From a bacterium (lineage in GTDB: Bacteria > UBP14 > UBA6098 > JAFGQG01): a stretch of 21,292 nucleotides of DNA. The position numbers and the translations under genes are program-made. A model generated the notes under the pieces. The model was not told where the DNA came from. It searched no databases and saw only the letters and a program-made list of their open reading frames with translations. The DNA lies in NCBI GenBank assembly GCA_016930435.1, contig JAFGGQ010000078.1:1-21292 (forward strand), written 5' to 3'. Positions within the stretch are counted from its first letter, which is position 1, and each line of letters starts with the position of its first letter. Positions 7,801-14,741 of the stretch are shown here, piece by piece.

Positions 7801-9428
7801 TTGTGGCCCATCAGGAAGGCGATTTCGGGTTTCTGGGTAATTGCATAGAGCAGGGCATTCTGTTCAACGGTAAAATCGGAACCTTCTACGGGCACCGGCC
7901 GTCTTCGTCCGCTGGAGTCCGGTTTACCCAATTCCATACGAAGGCATTTTACGCAGTTCAAACGCCCGTCAACGCAATCGATCTCGCTGGGATTTGCGAG
8001 GAATATTGCTTTGATACCTTCTTCCAGGGCGCTTTCAATCTCCCTTTCATCAGCAGGCATTTCCGTTCGGCTTCGCCGATAGATTAGGGTTACCTCTTTT
8101 GCTCCCAGGCGCCGTGCAGTTCGTGCTGCATCAATAGCGGTATTACCTCCGCCAACGATTGCCACCCTTTCGCCCAGGTCTATTTCCCGTCCCAGATTAA
8201 CCAACCTCAAAAACTCAATAGCATCCAGAACCCCTATGGAATCGGAGTTGGGAATAGTGGGGACAACGCCCCGATGTGCTCCTGAAGCAATATAGAGGGC
8301 TTTGAATCCCTGGCGTTTTATACTTTCGATAGAATCCACCCGGTAATTCAGCCTGATATCAACTCCCGCTTTTTTGATCTGCTCTATTTCAAAGTCCAGT
8401 ATCTCTTTGGGCAGCCGGTAATTTGGGATTCCCACTGCAAGCATTCCACCGGCTACTGAAAACTGTTCGAAGACGGTAACCGGGTATCCCTGCTTCGCCA
8501 GGAAATAGGCGGCGGTCAGCCCGGAGGGCCCGGACCCGATAATTCCGATTTTCTGGTCCTTATGAATTATCTCAGGGACTGTTTCCTCCTCGAAATCTTG
8601 CTGGTGTTCCATGACATAATCGGAGATGAATCGCTTTAATTCTTTTATAGCCACAGGGTAATCATAATCGCCGCGCCGGCAGCTTTTTTCGCAGGGAGCG
8701 TTACAGACCCTGCCGCAGACCGAAGGGAATGGATTATTTTGACGGATAAGGTCGTAAGCTTCCTTGTATTTTTTCATTTTGAGCAGGGCGATATATCCCT
8801 GGGCATGGACTCCGGCCGGGCAGGCGATCTGACATGGCGGCCGCTCTTTTTTGTCTATTATGTATGCATTCGGAAATGCCTGGGGAAAGGGTTTGTAAAT
8901 TGCCCGTCTTTCCCCGATAAGTTCGTCAAATTCAGATGGGACGGTTACCGGGCATACTTTTGCGCATTCCCCGCATCCGGTGCATTTATCCAGGTCAACA
9001 AAGCGGGGATGTTTCAGGATTTTTACCCCAAAATTGCCGGGCGAACCCTCCAGAGCCTCGATATCAGCGTTAGTGATAAGTTCTATATTCGGATGCCGGC
9101 CGCACTCAACCAGCTTGGGGGCAAGTATGCACATGGCGCAGTCATTGGTCGGAAAGGTCTTGTCCAATTGGGCCATTGTGCCACCGATGGCTGGCGAAGA
9201 CTCCAGTAAATATACTTTAAAACCCGAATTAGCCAGATCCAGGGAGGACTGAATCCCAGCAATACCACCACCGATCACAAGCGCACTCCCTGTTTTAATG
9301 AAAGACTCGTTGATTATAGAATCTATATCGGAAGGGGTTTTCTGGTTCTCAAGATTTGAGGAGTGAGCCCCAACCATTAACTCGCCTGGCGCTTTAATAA
9401 CTCTGGCTTCTTTCAAATCCTTGGTCAC
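4803..9428 (-). CDS. Giant HdrA-GltD-HdrA flavoprotein (fused heterodisulfide reductase A-like with NAD(P)H-oxidoreductase insert)
   Basis: HdrA is the FAD subunit that performs electron bifurcation in Hdr complexes. This 1541-residue protein joins three flavin modules. Residues 48-195 begin a first HdrA (GGGIAG at 53-58; [4Fe-4S] cysteines C149-C159). It is interrupted by a full glutamate-synthase-small-subunit/NfnB-like unit (about 196-662): cluster cysteines C199, C203, C238, C242, C246, C250; FAD motif GSGPSG at 298-303; NAD(P) motif GGGNTA at 426-431; RRSRTEMPA at 451-459. The first HdrA then resumes (C666-C682, CVGSR...CC at 765-783, FAD end near 910-934). A second, complete HdrA follows (966-1541), with its own GGGLAG at 1111-1116, CVGSR...CC at 1271-1287 and two C-terminal ferredoxin motifs, C1474-C1484 and C1507-C1517. 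GTG start after AAGGA. Classic Hdr complexes also need HdrB and HdrC, absent here. Its electron partners are unknown. Confidence 0.92.
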   Translation of the reverse strand: MTKDLKEARVIKAPGELMVGAHSSNLENQKTPSDIDSIINESFIKTGSALVIGGGIAGIQSSLDLANSGFKVYLLESSPAIGGTMAQLDKTFPTNDCAMCILAPKLVECGRHPNIELITNADIEALEGSPGNFGVKILKHPRFVDLDKCTGCGECAKVCPVTVPSEFDELIGERRAIYKPFPQAFPNAYIIDKKERPPCQIACPAGVHAQGYIALLKMKKYKEAYDLIRQNNPFPSVCGRVCNAPCEKSCRRGDYDYPVAIKELKRFISDYVMEHQQDFEEETVPEIIHKDQKIGIIGSGPSGLTAAYFLAKQGYPVTVFEQFSVAGGMLAVGIPNYRLPKEILDFEIEQIKKAGVDIRLNYRVDSIESIKRQGFKALYIASGAHRGVVPTIPNSDSIGVLDAIEFLRLVNLGREIDLGERVAIVGGGNTAIDAARTARRLGAKEVTLIYRRSRTEMPADEREIESALEEGIKAIFLANPSEIDCVDGRLNCVKCLRMELGKPDSSGRRRPVPVEGSDFTVEQNALLYAITQKPEIAFLMGHNNIKISKWGTIKVDPVTLETDEPGIFAGGDVVSGPAYVIDAIAGGRRAAESISRFLQGKDLKEGRKKRTEELNEILPQKNFPEFVEEKPRPVIPTIPVKTRLKNFEEVDLTISEQAALEEAGRCLECGLCSECMECERVCEAHAIQHNQTEEELEIQVGAVILSPGIDTFNPSSKYELGYSRFLNVVTSIQFERILAPSGPFGGHLKRPSDGKLCRRIAWIQCVGSRDNDVKSGYCSSVCCMYAIKEAIISKEHVKEVQPTIFYMDLRAHGKDFDKYFEKAQNEHGVKFIRSRVGRVEEVPESGDLIVHYATEDGKQGSQEFDLVVLSVGFKPSPQVAQLSDKLGIRLNRHGFFRTTNLAPLQTTRPGVFVCGPAAGPKDIPDTVMQASAASASVAELLPEVRGTQVVEKQYPPQKDVTGLTPRIGVFVCRCGINIGGIVDVPAVVEYARELKNVVLVEENMFTCAQDTIERIKEVIEEYDLNRVVVASCSPRTHESLFQETLREAGLNPYLFEMANIRDQCSWVHMNEPEKATAKAKKLVRMAVGKVRLLEALPKIKLPVTQKALVIGGGLAGMTSALSIAEQGYPVFLIEKSPQLGGHLNHLYHTIDGEDIQDFKNHIIEKLQNHPRIKIFKNGRIEKIDGYIGNYRTLIKTDNNENGEELEHGVVVIATGAEAEKPTQYLYGQDPRVIDQLELEKRIFETEQNLSIKGKKPRMELLRMNTLVMIQCVGSRDKEHPYCSRICCQQAVKNAIRLKGMNPEMDIYILYRDMRTYGFTEQYYQEARDKGVIFIRYDEDKKPQAFITESGNNGNTHKVLNIKVLDRLLDYELVINPDLLVLAPPIVPRSDASEVSQMLKVPLNEDNFFLEAHVKLRPVDFATEGVFVAGLAHTPKSMEETISQSKAAAARACTIISRDVFEAEAIISEVNESICAGCGVCEGLCPYGAPLIQEKEGKRVCVVNEALCKGCGVCVSACPSGAMQQKGFRTDQIFAMIGETLQ

Positions 9429-9467
9429 GATATTCCTTATTCTCCTTATATAATCATTATTCCATGC

Positions 9468-10808
9468 TTATTCCGGTATCTTTGCCCTAACCTGGCTTAA
9501 GCCTGGATTCTCCATACATTCCTTTTTATACAATTCCTCTCTCAGGGTATTAATGAACCCCTTATTTTGGAAACGATAGGTGAACCTGGTATGTATATCA
9601 TAGCGGTTTTCCAGAATAGCTACCATATCCTCGATGAACACCCTTTCCTCATCGGTAGGAATAACCAGAATTTTAACTTTTGAGGAAGAGTGAGAGATAT
9701 CGCATTCGGCGTAGCGGGTAGTGGCAAGTTCATTTTTCTGGGGATCATATTTAACCCCCATGAACTCCAATCCTTCCAGTACGGCTGCTCGGAGTAGTAC
9801 CGATTTTTCGCCGACGCCGGCGGTGAAAACTATGGCATCCAGACCGCCCAGTTCTGCGGCATAGGCCCCGATGTACTTTTTAAGACGTTGCGCTTCGATG
9901 TCAAAGGACAAGTAGGCTCTTTCATCACCCTTTTCCATTGCTATCTCGATATCCCGGCGATCCGCATATTTTTCGGTAATGCCGAGCAATCCGCTTTTCT
10001 TATTAAGTATCGACACGACCTGTTTGGCGCTTAAGCCTTCGGCTTCGGCCACATATTCAACGATTGCGGGATCCAGGTCTCCTGAACGGGTACCCATTAC
10101 CAGGCCTTCCAGGGGGGTGAATCCCATGGAATGGTCATAGGACTGTCCGTTCTTGATGGCTGTAAGACTGACACCGTTCCCGATATGGCAGGTGACCAGA
10201 TTCACTTCGTCAGCACCCTTGCCCAGCAGGACAGCGGCTCTTCTGGAGACGTAAAGGTGTGAGGTCCCATGAAATCCGTACCGGCGTATCTTATATTTAG
10301 TGTACCATTCGTAGGGGACAGCATATATATAGGATTTTGGGGGCATGGTCTGATGAAATGCGGTGTCCATGACCGCAATATGGGTGACCGAAGGCAAAAG
10401 CTCCATTGCCGCTTCAATTCCCTGAATATTGGGTGGGTTATGAAGTGGAGCCAGATCCTGAAGGTCTTTGAAGGCGCCCAAAACTTCCTGGTCGATCTTC
10501 ACCGATTTGGTAAATTTTTCGCCTCCATGGACTACCCGGTGGCCTACCGCGTCGATTTCTGACATTTCGGTTATGACACCATAATCGGGATGAATCAGGG
10601 TATCCCGGATCAGTTTGATAGCCTCCCGGTGGGTCGGACAATCGGAGTCGATACGGATCGAATCTTTTCCGTAAGCAGTATGTTTGATAAAGGAATTGCT
10701 GATAGTGACCCGTTCAACCACGCCATTGGCAATGGCTACTTTTTTATCGTAATCATAGACGATATACTTGACAGAGGAGCTGCCGCAATTCAGGGTTAAT
10801 AGTTTCAT
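9468..10808 (-). CDS. ackA: Acetate kinase
   Basis: This enzyme interconverts acetyl phosphate plus ADP with acetate plus ATP, the substrate-level ATP-forming step of many anaerobes. Seen in the sequence: N7 in LTLNCGSSS, the substrate-binding R91 in GHRVVHGG, the catalytic D148 in MDTAFHQ, YGFHGTSH with H180, CHIGNG at 207-212, GTRSGDLDP with R241, and the C-terminal phosphate motif FTAGVGEKS at 328-336, with TDEE near 385-388. Family members are about 400 residues; this one has 446, with a basic tail beyond about residue 402 that I do not recognise. The ATG has a GGAG ribosome binding site inside the end of the malic-enzyme fusion, and the gap between the two genes is one base. A propionate- or butyrate-preferring kinase of the same fold cannot be excluded. 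Confidence 0.93.
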   Translation of the reverse strand: MKLLTLNCGSSSVKYIVYDYDKKVAIANGVVERVTISNSFIKHTAYGKDSIRIDSDCPTHREAIKLIRDTLIHPDYGVITEMSEIDAVGHRVVHGGEKFTKSVKIDQEVLGAFKDLQDLAPLHNPPNIQGIEAAMELLPSVTHIAVMDTAFHQTMPPKSYIYAVPYEWYTKYKIRRYGFHGTSHLYVSRRAAVLLGKGADEVNLVTCHIGNGVSLTAIKNGQSYDHSMGFTPLEGLVMGTRSGDLDPAIVEYVAEAEGLSAKQVVSILNKKSGLLGITEKYADRRDIEIAMEKGDERAYLSFDIEAQRLKKYIGAYAAELGGLDAIVFTAGVGEKSVLLRAAVLEGLEFMGVKYDPQKNELATTRYAECDISHSSSKVKILVIPTDEERVFIEDMVAILENRYDIHTRFTYRFQNKGFINTLREELYKKECMENPGLSQVRAKIPE

Positions 10809-10809
10809 T

Positions 10810-12567
10810 TCACTTCTCCGGTATTGGAACTAATCCAGTTTTCATTAACATATTTGTTTTTTCGCGTGACAGGGTGATTTTGGCTTCGGCGGATTTACGA
10901 AGTTCTGTTTCGCTTAATTCTTTACGGGCTACACCGTCTTTAATCGCTTGCAGTCCGCAAGCCACTGCTTCATCAATATAGACTTCCCAATCGTCCATTT
11001 TGGGTATGATATAGTCTTCGCTCAGTCCTTTTTTCCGGGCGCTTTGGGCCAGGGAATTAGCGGCGGCGATACACATTCCGTCGGTGATGGTCCTAGCCCA
11101 TACATCGAGTACTCCCCGGAAAATTGCGGGGAAGCCCAGTGAATTATTGACCTGGTTGGGGAAATCCCCTCTGCCGGTAGCGATTATTCTTGCGCCGGCT
11201 TCTTTGGCTTCCCAGGGCCAGATCTCGGGGATAGGGTTTGCGCAGGCAAAGACGATCGCATCCTGGTTCATTGATTCGACCTGTTCCTGGCTTATGATTC
11301 CCGGTCCCGGCTGGGAGTAGCAGATAAGTACATCAGCGCCCTGAATGGCCAGGCTCTTGGCTTTTTCGGGGTCATCTGAGCGGAGGTTCTGGCCATTGGT
11401 GGACCCTATAAGCTTTCGAATAGGTTCATAAGGGAAGTGTTCCAGGAATGATGGCCGGTCGGGGTATATGGTTCCGTATAGGTCGGTTAATACCGTATTT
11501 TGAGTGGGGAAGCCGTATGCGGTCATCATTCTGAGTGTAGCGATATTGGCAGCGCCGGCGCCGACCATGGCTATCCTGACCTGGTCTATTTCCTTGCCCA
11601 CAACCTTTAGGGCGTTGATCAATCCGGCCAGGGTTACTGCTGCTGTTCCCTGTTGGTCATCATGCCATACCGGTATGTTCATTTCTTTTCGGAGCTTATC
11701 CAGTATATAGAAGCATTTGGGTTGAGCGATATCCTCAAGGTTGATCCCTCCGAAAGTAGGTTCCAGTGCTTTGACTACGTCAATAAATCGGTCCGGGTCT
11801 TTTTCCCGAAGGCAGAGAGGGAATGCGTCCACACCGCCCAGGTATTTGTAGAGCAATGCTTTTCCCTCCATAACCGGGAGGCCGGCTTCCGGTCCGATAT
11901 CGCCCAGTCCCAGCACTCGGGTGCCGTCACTTATCACAGCGATGAAATTGCTTTTATTGGTGTGTTCAAATACCTTTTCGGGATGTTTGTTGATGTCCTT
12001 GCAGGGTTCTGCTACGCCCGGTGTGTACCAGATGGCGAAATCCTTGAAGTCCCGAACCGGCGCTTTTAAGGTGACCTCGATCTTACCCTGGTAGAAGGGA
12101 TGCAGTTGCATAGCATCTTCTCCGGGTTTACGGGCTTTGGTCAGGTATTCATCCAGGGCGAGCGCCTTGATCAACTGCTTGATCTTATCCAGTAGCTGGT
12201 CCGGGGGAACCGGTTTGCGAAGGAAATCGTTGACCGGCAGCAGCCCGGATTTCAGCAATTCCTGTATTTGCGTTCCTTCAATATCGTCCAGGCTGCTTAT
12301 AATCAGTATGGGAATTTTAGAATAATCTTTGAAAGCAGAGCCCTGGCTTTGATCCCGGAGCTGGTTGACCACTTCAATACCGGCATTATCCGATTCCATC
12401 ATAATATCCAGTAGTATCAGATCGGGCCGTGCTTTCCGGAGCCGCTCCAACGATTCCCGGCCGGAATATGCGCAGATGCAATCGAAGGCATTTCTTTTAA
12501 GGATGGTCTGTGTAGCGATGACATAATCAGGATCATCGTCCACTATCATGATTTTTTTCTTGTCCAT
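10810..12567 (-). CDS. Receiver domain-malic enzyme fusion
   Basis: A response-regulator receiver domain is joined to a complete NAD(P)-dependent malic enzyme, which decarboxylates malate to pyruvate and makes NAD(P)H. The receiver (about 4-134) keeps every phosphorylation residue: acidic D10-D12, phospho-acceptor D54 in ILLDIMM, S91/S92 at the switch position, and K118 in LRKPV. A short charged linker (about 135-150) leads to the enzyme. There, Y181 in WYTPGVAEPC, LGDIGPEAG at 221-229, K236 in MEGKA, metal-binding WHDDQQGTA at 301-309, the dinucleotide motif GAGAAN at 336-341 and CANPIPEIWP at 442-451 are all present. Length is 585, against about 400-450 for a plain malic enzyme. The start ATG has a modest GAGAAG ribosome binding site, 18 bases after ptb. 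Phosphorylation may control activity; that is inference. Confidence 0.92.
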   Translation of the reverse strand: MDKKKIMIVDDDPDYVIATQTILKRNAFDCICAYSGRESLERLRKARPDLILLDIMMESDNAGIEVVNQLRDQSQGSAFKDYSKIPILIISSLDDIEGTQIQELLKSGLLPVNDFLRKPVPPDQLLDKIKQLIKALALDEYLTKARKPGEDAMQLHPFYQGKIEVTLKAPVRDFKDFAIWYTPGVAEPCKDINKHPEKVFEHTNKSNFIAVISDGTRVLGLGDIGPEAGLPVMEGKALLYKYLGGVDAFPLCLREKDPDRFIDVVKALEPTFGGINLEDIAQPKCFYILDKLRKEMNIPVWHDDQQGTAAVTLAGLINALKVVGKEIDQVRIAMVGAGAANIATLRMMTAYGFPTQNTVLTDLYGTIYPDRPSFLEHFPYEPIRKLIGSTNGQNLRSDDPEKAKSLAIQGADVLICYSQPGPGIISQEQVESMNQDAIVFACANPIPEIWPWEAKEAGARIIATGRGDFPNQVNNSLGFPAIFRGVLDVWARTITDGMCIAAANSLAQSARKKGLSEDYIIPKMDDWEVYIDEAVACGLQAIKDGVARKELSETELRKSAEAKITLSREKTNMLMKTGLVPIPEK

Positions 12568-12585
12568 TATATTCTTCTCACTGTT

Positions 12586-13491
12586 TCAGACCAAAAGTGC
12601 TCCCAGGGCGATGGACATGAATTTGGATTCTTCCGTATCAGCGCGGGAAGTGAGAATGCAGGGTACACTCGCTCCGACAACAAGAGCTGCAATTCGGCCA
12701 TGAGCCAGATTGGTTAAGGTTTTGAAAAACACATTCGCAGCGGTTATATTGGGGAAAATCAAGATGTCCGCGTCGCCGGCCACTTCGCTGTGGTAGTTTT
12801 TTTCTTCGGCGCTGCGCTTCGAGATGGCCAGATCCATTGCTAAAGGTCCATCAATGATAGCTCCTTTAAGCTGTTCACGGGCCGCTAACTTTTTCAGCAA
12901 CACGCCATCTATGGTTGAATCGATCTTATAACTGGGTTTTTCCACGCAGGAAATTATCGCTGTTTTTGGATTTTCAATCCCTAAGGCGTTGGCGACCTGG
13001 ATACAGTACTCCAGCATCTTGATCTTCTCAGAGAGGTCCGGTTCGATGAGTACAGCGACGTCAGAGACGATCATCAGCTTTGGGTAGGTGGGCACCTCGC
13101 AAACGGTAACATGGGTGAGCACTTCGCCTGGTGAAAACAGGCCTGCTTTCTTGTTCAGAATTGCCCTCATGTAATCAGCAGAATTGACCATCCCCTTCAT
13201 CAGCATCTGAGCTTCACCATTACGGATAAGGTCCACGGCTTTGGCAGGTACTTTGGTAACATCCTGTTCATCAATGATCTCGAACGAATGGGGGTCGATT
13301 GAATGCTCTTTAGCTAATTCGATAATGCCCTCTTTATCACCTACCAGGATAGCTTCTACAACTTCTTCCCGGACCGCTTTTCCGATCGCTTCGATGACTG
13401 TAGGGGCATTGCCTCCGGCTACCGACAATTTTATTTTTTTGCCTCGGGCTTTAGTCGCAACTTCTTCCAGGGATCTTATGGGGGTAGTCAT
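12586..13491 (-). CDS. ptb: Phosphate butyryltransferase-type phosphotransacylase
   Basis: It transfers the acyl group of butyryl-CoA (or another short acyl-CoA) to phosphate, giving the acyl phosphate used by the kinase encoded just before it. The 301-residue length fits Ptb and the short phosphotransacetylase branch. Recognisable parts are SVAGGNAPTVIEAI near 23-36, LMKGMVNSADYMRAIL near 97-112, the THVTVCEVPTYPKLMIVSDVAV stretch near 126-147, DGPLAMDLAISK near 215-226, and the C-terminal catalytic region ASVPCILTSRADTEESKF near 275-292. It starts directly after the butyrate kinase stop codon with no gap, behind a strong AAGGAG ribosome binding site. A true acetyl-specific Pta is possible, but pairing with Buk makes Ptb the better call. 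Confidence 0.9.
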   Translation of the reverse strand: MTTPIRSLEEVATKARGKKIKLSVAGGNAPTVIEAIGKAVREEVVEAILVGDKEGIIELAKEHSIDPHSFEIIDEQDVTKVPAKAVDLIRNGEAQMLMKGMVNSADYMRAILNKKAGLFSPGEVLTHVTVCEVPTYPKLMIVSDVAVLIEPDLSEKIKMLEYCIQVANALGIENPKTAIISCVEKPSYKIDSTIDGVLLKKLAAREQLKGAIIDGPLAMDLAISKRSAEEKNYHSEVAGDADILIFPNITAANVFFKTLTNLAHGRIAALVVGASVPCILTSRADTEESKFMSIALGALLV

Positions 13492-14583
13492 TTAATACTC
13501 CTTTATGGTTTCTATTCCGTTTAATACAGCAAGCGCTCCGTCTGCCAGGGCTTTCATTTCATCGCCACCGGGATATATTTTAATGGGGGCGATAAAGCCA
13601 ACTTTACGGGCGATTAGTTTAACAAATTCAGAATCACGGGCAAGGCCTCCGGTTATCAATATGGCATCCACTTTTCCTTCCAGGACGGCTGCGCAGGCTC
13701 CGATTTCACGGGCGATCTGGTAGGCCATTGTCCTGTAAACAAGGGTGGCTTTTGAATCGCCTTGCTTGACACGGTTTTCTATTTCTAACATGTCACTGGT
13801 TCCCAGGTAAGCGGTAATACCTCCCTGGGAAGTTACTTTTTTACGCAATTCATCCCTTGAGTAACGACCTGACAATGCCAATTCGATAACGTCCAGAACA
13901 GGCAGCCCCCCGGACCTTGTTGGTGCAATAGGTCCTTCGCCGATCAGCCCGTTATTAACTTCAACCACTTTGCCTTTGCGGTGAGCGCCCACGGTAATTC
14001 CGCCGCCTAAATGAGCTACGATGAGGTTAGTATCCTCATAATTCCGGCCCATTTCCCGGGCAGCGGTTCTGGCAACTGCTTTGTGGTTAAGGGCATGAAA
14101 AACACTTTTCCTGGTTATCTCGGGCAGTCCCGATAAACGGGCTTCTTCCTCCAACTCATCCACTACTACGGGATCGACTACAAACACCGGCAGACCGTTG
14201 GGTTCTGCCAGCGCCTGACCCAGAATCGCTCCCAGGTTGGAGGCATGAATGCCGTAAGTACCCTGGTTCAGGTCCTGCAACATTTTGGGATTGACCTGGT
14301 AAGTTCCGGAGGGGATCGGCCTGAGCAAACCGCCCCGGGCGACCAGGCAGTCCAGATCGTTCAGGCTATACCCGTTTTTCTCCAGGGATTTCAGGATGAG
14401 GGATTTTCGGAAATCGCACTGGTCAATCAGGCTGGAAAAGGGTTTAAGCTCTTCCATAGAATGTTTCAATTCCTCCTGGTACACCTCCTTATCTCCCTCA
14501 AAGAGGGCGGTTTTGGTGGAAGTGGAACCGGGATTGATCACCAGGATCCTGAATTTACCTTTGTTTTTCATGCTCTCTGCCAT
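13492..14583 (-). CDS. buk: Butyrate kinase (or branched-chain-fatty-acid kinase)
   Basis: It converts the acyl phosphate made by Ptb into the free acid and ATP. The 363-residue protein is of usual length and shows the Buk version of the ASKHA fold: VINPGSTSTKTALF at residues 15-28, the Buk-specific ARGGLLRPIPSGTYQVN near 83-99, AHLGGGITVGAH near 190-201, IAPTRSGGLP near 219-228, and ILITGGLARD near 308-317. It is the first gene of the metabolic operon; ptb follows with zero spacing. The start is uncertain: the ATG at 14583 has no clear ribosome binding site, while the in-frame ATG at 14571 has a weak GCAGAG upstream. A sigma-54-like site lies about 90 bases upstream. Substrate could also be isobutyrate or another short-chain acid. 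Confidence 0.92.
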   Translation of the reverse strand: MAESMKNKGKFRILVINPGSTSTKTALFEGDKEVYQEELKHSMEELKPFSSLIDQCDFRKSLILKSLEKNGYSLNDLDCLVARGGLLRPIPSGTYQVNPKMLQDLNQGTYGIHASNLGAILGQALAEPNGLPVFVVDPVVVDELEEEARLSGLPEITRKSVFHALNHKAVARTAAREMGRNYEDTNLIVAHLGGGITVGAHRKGKVVEVNNGLIGEGPIAPTRSGGLPVLDVIELALSGRYSRDELRKKVTSQGGITAYLGTSDMLEIENRVKQGDSKATLVYRTMAYQIAREIGACAAVLEGKVDAILITGGLARDSEFVKLIARKVGFIAPIKIYPGGDEMKALADGALAVLNGIETIKEY

Positions 14584-14609
14584 TTTAAAGGCTGATCGTT
14601 TATATCTGT

Positions 14610-14675
14610 ATTGCCATTACCCGGGTTCAGTAAAAAGGGCGGGAGGTCCGGGGGGCTTTTGGGGCTAATGGCAAT
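14610..14675. repeat. 10-bp inverted repeat in the buk leader
   Basis: ATTGCCATTA at 14610-14619 is repeated exactly in inverted form at 14666-14675, with 46 bases between the arms. The distal arm covers the -12 box of the sigma-54-like site. The interval between the arms is rich in G on the plus strand. It could be an operator pair or a stem-forming leader; no function is shown. Confidence 0.5.
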
Positions 14676-14685
14676 CGTGTTACCT
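14670..14685 (-). promoter_or_regulatory. Weak sigma-54-like promoter ahead of the buk operon
   Basis: On the minus strand the site reads AGGTAACACGATTGCC, keeping the essential GG and GC dinucleotides exactly ten bases apart and a full TTGC -12 box, while the rest of the -24 box is poor. Transcription would start near 14659, giving a leader of about 76 bases before buk. An NtrC-type activator is encoded 3 kb away. The match is much weaker than the site at 17526-17541. Confidence 0.4.
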
Positions 14686-14741
14686 GCTAATTTTTAAAGA
14701 TCTACAACTTATCAGTACTTATTTTAAAAAAGGGTTAGGCT

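Noticed and set aside
7400-8850. The GltD-like block in HdrA as an assembly error or separate gene
   Set aside because: The reading frame is open throughout, the HdrA sequence resumes at the expected second ferredoxin cluster, and there is no internal ribosome binding site or stop at either junction.
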